DNA of 58,300 bases from Gammaproteobacteria bacterium (lineage in GTDB: Bacteria; Pseudomonadota; Gammaproteobacteria; SZUA-152): assembly GCA_013152545.1 (NCBI GenBank), contig JAADGF010000100.1, positions 1 to 58,300 of the forward strand, read 5' to 3'. The notes under the pieces were generated by a model, which had not been told where the DNA came from, ran no database searches, and was given only the letters and a program-made list of their open reading frames with translations. Below, piece by piece: positions 55,172-58,300 of the stretch (position 1 is its first letter; the number at the start of each line of letters is the position of its first letter). The position numbers were made by a program, and so were the translations under genes.

Positions 55172-58084
55172 ATGATCAATTGGAACTTACAACGCCGACT
55201 GGTAATACTCACTTTATTACCATTAACATTAATCGCGTTAAGCTTGGTCATTATATTTACTAGCAAACAAATATCGACCTTGTCTGACACGTTGCTAGAA
55301 TATGGCCACATGCTTGCCAAACACCTTGCAACCGCAAGCAGTTATGGTCTTAGCGGTAAAAACCTAGCGATCCTCAAACCACTGACCCAGTCTATCCTAT
55401 TGGAACCTGACGTTATTGCGATTACCATCACAGACAATAACGGCTCTATCATCATACGTTCATCAACAAACAAGCAATCGTTTAATCAAAAAAATACCGA
55501 ACTGCCAACACCGAATTTTAATGATAGCCTGACCTTTATGCGCCCTATATCAACACACGACGAGTTGAATCAACAAGCGAAAAATACAATAAATACAAAT
55601 AATTATCAACAGGGTTTTTCCCCTGTTTTTTCCGAATTAACTGACGCTCAACACATCATTGGCTGGGCCATTATCGAGATATCCCAGCAAAACAATCAAG
55701 CCAAACAACGTAGCGTTATTTTAAACAGTGTGGTTGCTACGCTGGCTTTATTGATACTCTGCACCTTACTGACCCACTATATTAGTAAAAAAATTACCGC
55801 ACCAATTTTTAATCTTGCCAACGCAGCGAATGAGATTGAAAAGGGAAATTTCAACATTCAATTGAAACTTGAGTCCAGTGGCGAACTGCTGATACTGGAA
55901 CGCAGTATTAACAATATGGCAAACTCACTGAGGCAATCACAAGATGAACTACAAAAACAAGTAGACCAGGCTACCGAAGATTTATTAAGTTCACTACAAG
56001 TGGTTGAACGACAAAATAAAGAACTGGCTGAGGCCCGTCAACAAGCATTGCTGGCAAGTCGTGTTAAGTCTGAGTTTTTAGCCAATATGAGCCATGAAAT
56101 CCGAACCCCAATGAACGGCATTATCGGCTTCATTAAGTTATTAAACAACACCCAGCTTTCACCAGAACAAATGGACTACATCAAAATCATTCGAAAATCT
56201 GGCAATAACCTACTATCCATTATTAATGATATCCTTGATATTTCGAAAATCGAGGCTGGCAAGGCAACCTTAACCAGTGTCGAATATAACCTTCAAGACT
56301 GTATTGAAGAAGTCACGTCCCTCCTAGCCCCATTAGCCTACGAAAAAAACCTTAACCTTGTGTCAATGATATATAACGATGTGCCATTAAACTTAAAAGG
56401 TGATTCGGCAAAACTCCGGCAAATCCTGACGAACCTTATCAGTAATGCGATTAAATTTACCGAAACCGGAGACATCGTTATTCGAACCATGCTTGATGAC
56501 GAAAACAACGATAACGTAACCATTAAAGTCATGGTATCTGACACGGGCATTGGTATTAACCAAAAAGATCAACAGCGATTGTTCCGAACTTTTGCTCAAA
56601 TCGATTCTTCTTCCACTCGACGGTTTGGCGGCACTGGACTTGGGTTAACAATATCAAAAACCTTGGCAGAGATGATGAAGGGAGAGATTGGCGTTGATAG
56701 CAAAATCAATCAGGGTTCTACCTTTTGGTTCACGTTTACTCATTCAAAATGCAGCCAACTAGAAATTTCCATTCGATCAGCCTCATTATTAACCGGATAC
56801 AGCATTTTATATTATGAATCCAACCAGGCATCCCGATTAGCCATGCAACACTTGATGAACAACCTGGGGCTAAACGTGATAACCACCACCACTATTTCTG
56901 ACGTTTATAACCACATCGAAATTTCAGAAAAAAATGCTCCCTATGATTTAATTATTCTCGGTTTGTCGCAACAGGAAATGAAACCTAACATACTCGACAA
57001 CCAGATCAATTCTCTTAAAAAAATCACGCAATGTAACTTACTTGCCCTTATCAACAGCGCGGATGCTAAACAATTTTCCAGTGTCAAGAATTGCGGTATT
57101 AATGCATGTATTGCCAAGCCAGTTAGGCACATCAAATTCTACGAAACCATGCGCAACTTACTCGCCCCAGACGCAACAATTCTGGATTTCTCACAAGATG
57201 GGGAAACCAAGCTCAACAACACACCGTCTAATCCGGCAAGCCATCCAGCTGATGCCGACCTAACCTTGTCCGGTTACAACATTCTTATCGCAGAAGACCA
57301 GGAAATCAATGCTAAATTAATAGCACTTATTCTCAAGCAGGCCGGTGCAAGTACCACCATTGTGGAAAATGGTAAGTCAGCACTGCAAGCTGCGACACAA
57401 CAATTGTTCGACATTATTTTAATGGATATTCATATGCCAGAAATCAATGGTGTTGAAGCGACAAGAAAAATTCGAACCCTAAAAAATAATAATGCTAACA
57501 CACCAATCATTGCACTGACAGCAAATGCCATCGAAGAAGATAAAGTGAATTACAGCAACGCAGGTATGAGTGACATCCTCATAAAACCTGTCGACGACAA
57601 TGCGTTATTCAATATAATAAAATTTTACGCGCCAGCACACAGCAATACAGCAACCATGAGAACATCCCTGGAAAACGACACTCACTCACCTAAAGCGGCT
57701 GAAAACAACGCTCATGCTCATGCAAAAGAGGCGCGCAAAGGCTATATCGATTTACGACGATACAAGCGTAATGAAGCATTATGTAAAAAAGAAAAGCTCA
57801 AAAAAGAGCTGTTTCTTATGCTGTTAAAAGAACTACCCGACACCCGAGAGGCGATTAAAAAATCATTTATTGAATTAAAAATTAAAGAATTAGCAGATCA
57901 CGTTCACCGATTGCATGGCGCTACCAGCTACGTCAACACGCCGCAGCTCAAATCTGCTGTAGAAGACCTGGAAATATCAATCAGAAAAAAACGTGACAAC
58001 AATGTCATCGAAACAAAAGTATCAATGGTTATTGAGGAAATTGATTTATTGCTATTCGAAGTTAAACCTAAACTCATCCGTTGA
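55172..58084 (+). CDS. barA: Hybrid sensor kinase BarA/GacS
   Basis: The 970-residue tripartite kinase has membrane helices at 9-31 and 183-203 around a periplasmic sensor, HAMP to ~256, then H-box [15 protein letters not shown] with H308 and an HATPase domain ([23 protein letters not shown]). A degenerate receiver at ~543-665 lacks the acceptor Asp. An intact receiver follows (AEDQEINAK, acceptor D752 in [13 protein letters not shown]805). A C-terminal Hpt has H912 in HRLHGATSY. It should phosphorylate UvrY/GacA and so control CsrA-binding sRNAs. Its last six codons and stop fall in a dispersed repeat end. Confidence 0.96.
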   Translation: MINWNLQRRLVILTLLPLTLIALSLVIIFTSKQISTLSDTLLEYGHMLAKHLATASSYGLSGKNLAILKPLTQSILLEPDVIAITITDNNGSIIIRSSTNKQSFNQKNTELPTPNFNDSLTFMRPISTHDELNQQAKNTINTNNYQQGFSPVFSELTDAQHIIGWAIIEISQQNNQAKQRSVILNSVVATLALLILCTLLTHYISKKITAPIFNLANAANEIEKGNFNIQLKLESSGELLILERSINNMANSLRQSQDELQKQVDQATEDLLSSLQVVERQNKELAEARQQALLASRVKSEFLANMSHEIRTPMNGIIGFIKLLNNTQLSPEQMDYIKIIRKSGNNLLSIINDILDISKIEAGKATLTSVEYNLQDCIEEVTSLLAPLAYEKNLNLVSMIYNDVPLNLKGDSAKLRQILTNLISNAIKFTETGDIVIRTMLDDENNDNVTIKVMVSDTGIGINQKDQQRLFRTFAQIDSSSTRRFGGTGLGLTISKTLAEMMKGEIGVDSKINQGSTFWFTFTHSKCSQLEISIRSASLLTGYSILYYESNQASRLAMQHLMNNLGLNVITTTTISDVYNHIEISEKNAPYDLIILGLSQQEMKPNILDNQINSLKKITQCNLLALINSADAKQFSSVKNCGINACIAKPVRHIKFYETMRNLLAPDATILDFSQDGETKLNNTPSNPASHPADADLTLSGYNILIAEDQEINAKLIALILKQAGASTTIVENGKSALQAATQQLFDIILMDIHMPEINGVEATRKIRTLKNNNANTPIIALTANAIEEDKVNYSNAGMSDILIKPVDDNALFNIIKFYAPAHSNTATMRTSLENDTHSPKAAENNAHAHAKEARKGYIDLRRYKRNEALCKKEKLKKELFLMLLKELPDTREAIKKSFIELKIKELADHVHRLHGATSYVNTPQLKSAVEDLEISIRKKRDNNVIETKVSMVIEEIDLLLFEVKPKLIR

Positions 58085-58191
58085 ACGCGTAGTAAGTTGC
58101 ATTAAGCCTTTTAAATAATTGAACTATTGTATTTTACCAGCTTCACTCAAGGGGTAAACGCTGGGCATGCCATCCAACTGATGATTTTAGG
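58067..58191 (+). repeat. Family 3 inverted-repeat element overlapping barA 3' end
   Basis: The left end CCTAAACTCATCCGTTGA (58067-58084) and right end CAACTGATGATTTTAGG (58175-58191) are inverted repeats 125 bases apart. The inside (AGTAAGTTGCATTAAGCC, AATTGAACTATTG, CTTCACTCAAGGGGTAAACG) aligns with copies at 6047, 13812 and 16359. The left end codes for the last residues (KPKLIR region) and stop of barA. Confidence 0.7.
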
Positions 58192-58211
58192 TTAAATCAG
58201 CAAACCTTTAA

Positions 58212-58300
58212 CCTAGAATCCTCAGTTGGACGGGGTGAAGTGTGCGTTTGCGGCGGTGAAGGACAAGGCGTAACGACGCGGAATAGTGATTCTATTCCAA
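58212..58300 (+). repeat. Start of a further repeat element, cut by window end
   Basis: CCTAGAATCCTCAGTTG is identical to 47121-47137. The rest includes ACAAGGCG and a hairpin GGAATAG-TGATT-CTATTCC near 58278-58296. The element runs out of the window. Confidence 0.55.

Noticed and set aside
1-58300. CRISPR array, tRNA and rRNA genes
   Set aside because: Repeats found are dispersed and not regularly spaced. No tRNA TPsiC-type segment in a cloverleaf setting, nor any rRNA-like block, was seen by eye; a tRNAscan/Infernal run would settle it.

Overview
This window looks like chromosomal DNA of a marine-type gammaproteobacterium, probably of the Cellvibrionales/Pseudomonadales side of the class. 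The evidence is the fabA-fabB pair, an EXDD-type RelA, a sucA-sucB-lpd operon, EttA, PrmB, the neighbouring cysM and barA/gacS genes, and a complete Wsp-type chemosensory cluster. Base composition is moderately AT-rich by eye (not computed). No rRNA, tRNA, CRISPR array, prophage or intact transposase was seen. Accessory character comes from many short dispersed inverted-repeat elements (MITE/REP-like) and decayed coding fragments in the spacers.

Layout. 1-660: 3' end of an uncharacterised (alpha/alpha)-toroid-like protein. 983-5660 (minus): a MacAB-like ABC export operon whose membrane-fusion protein carries an N-terminal two-component receiver domain, an unusual fusion. 6464-6586: a 40-residue membrane mini-protein. 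6772-8875 (minus): PhoPQ-like response regulator and kinase. 8876-11005: a repeat-rich spacer, a cytochrome c and a bactofilin. 11496-13240: fabA-fabB. 14114-16330: relA. 16926-17615: a Crp/Fnr regulator. 18075-18851: an unknown protein. 18951-28779 (minus): wspA-B-C-D-E-F-R, in which the WspA receptor has a periplasmic CXXCH heme c motif and the operon is interrupted by two different MITE-like elements. 29475-35166: sucA-sucB-lpd. 36405-36788: a second cytochrome c with an FNR-type box upstream. 37250-38787: pdxS-pdxT. 38763-40318 (minus): secreted protein, ECF sigma factor and membrane anti-sigma-like protein. 40680-45918: TetR regulator, RND/MMPL transporter, LolA-like protein and beta-barrel protein, with matching inverted repeats before the regulator and the transporter. 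46124-46786: PEP-CTERM protein. 47708-49408: two unknown convergent genes. 49895-54568: intradiol dioxygenase-like protein, prmB, ettA, cysM. 55172-58084: barA/gacS hybrid kinase.

How they work together. The window is rich in signal transduction. The Wsp cluster should turn a receptor signal, here probably redox or gas sensing through heme c, into c-di-GMP through WspR. BarA/GacS, RelA, the PhoPQ-like pair and an ECF sigma module add further global control. Core metabolism is represented by unsaturated fatty-acid synthesis, the 2-oxoglutarate dehydrogenase complex, PLP synthesis and cysteine synthesis. The best candidates for undescribed biology are the receiver-adaptor fusion of the ABC exporter, the heme c Wsp receptor, and the repeat elements that sit inside the wsp operon and form the end of barA.
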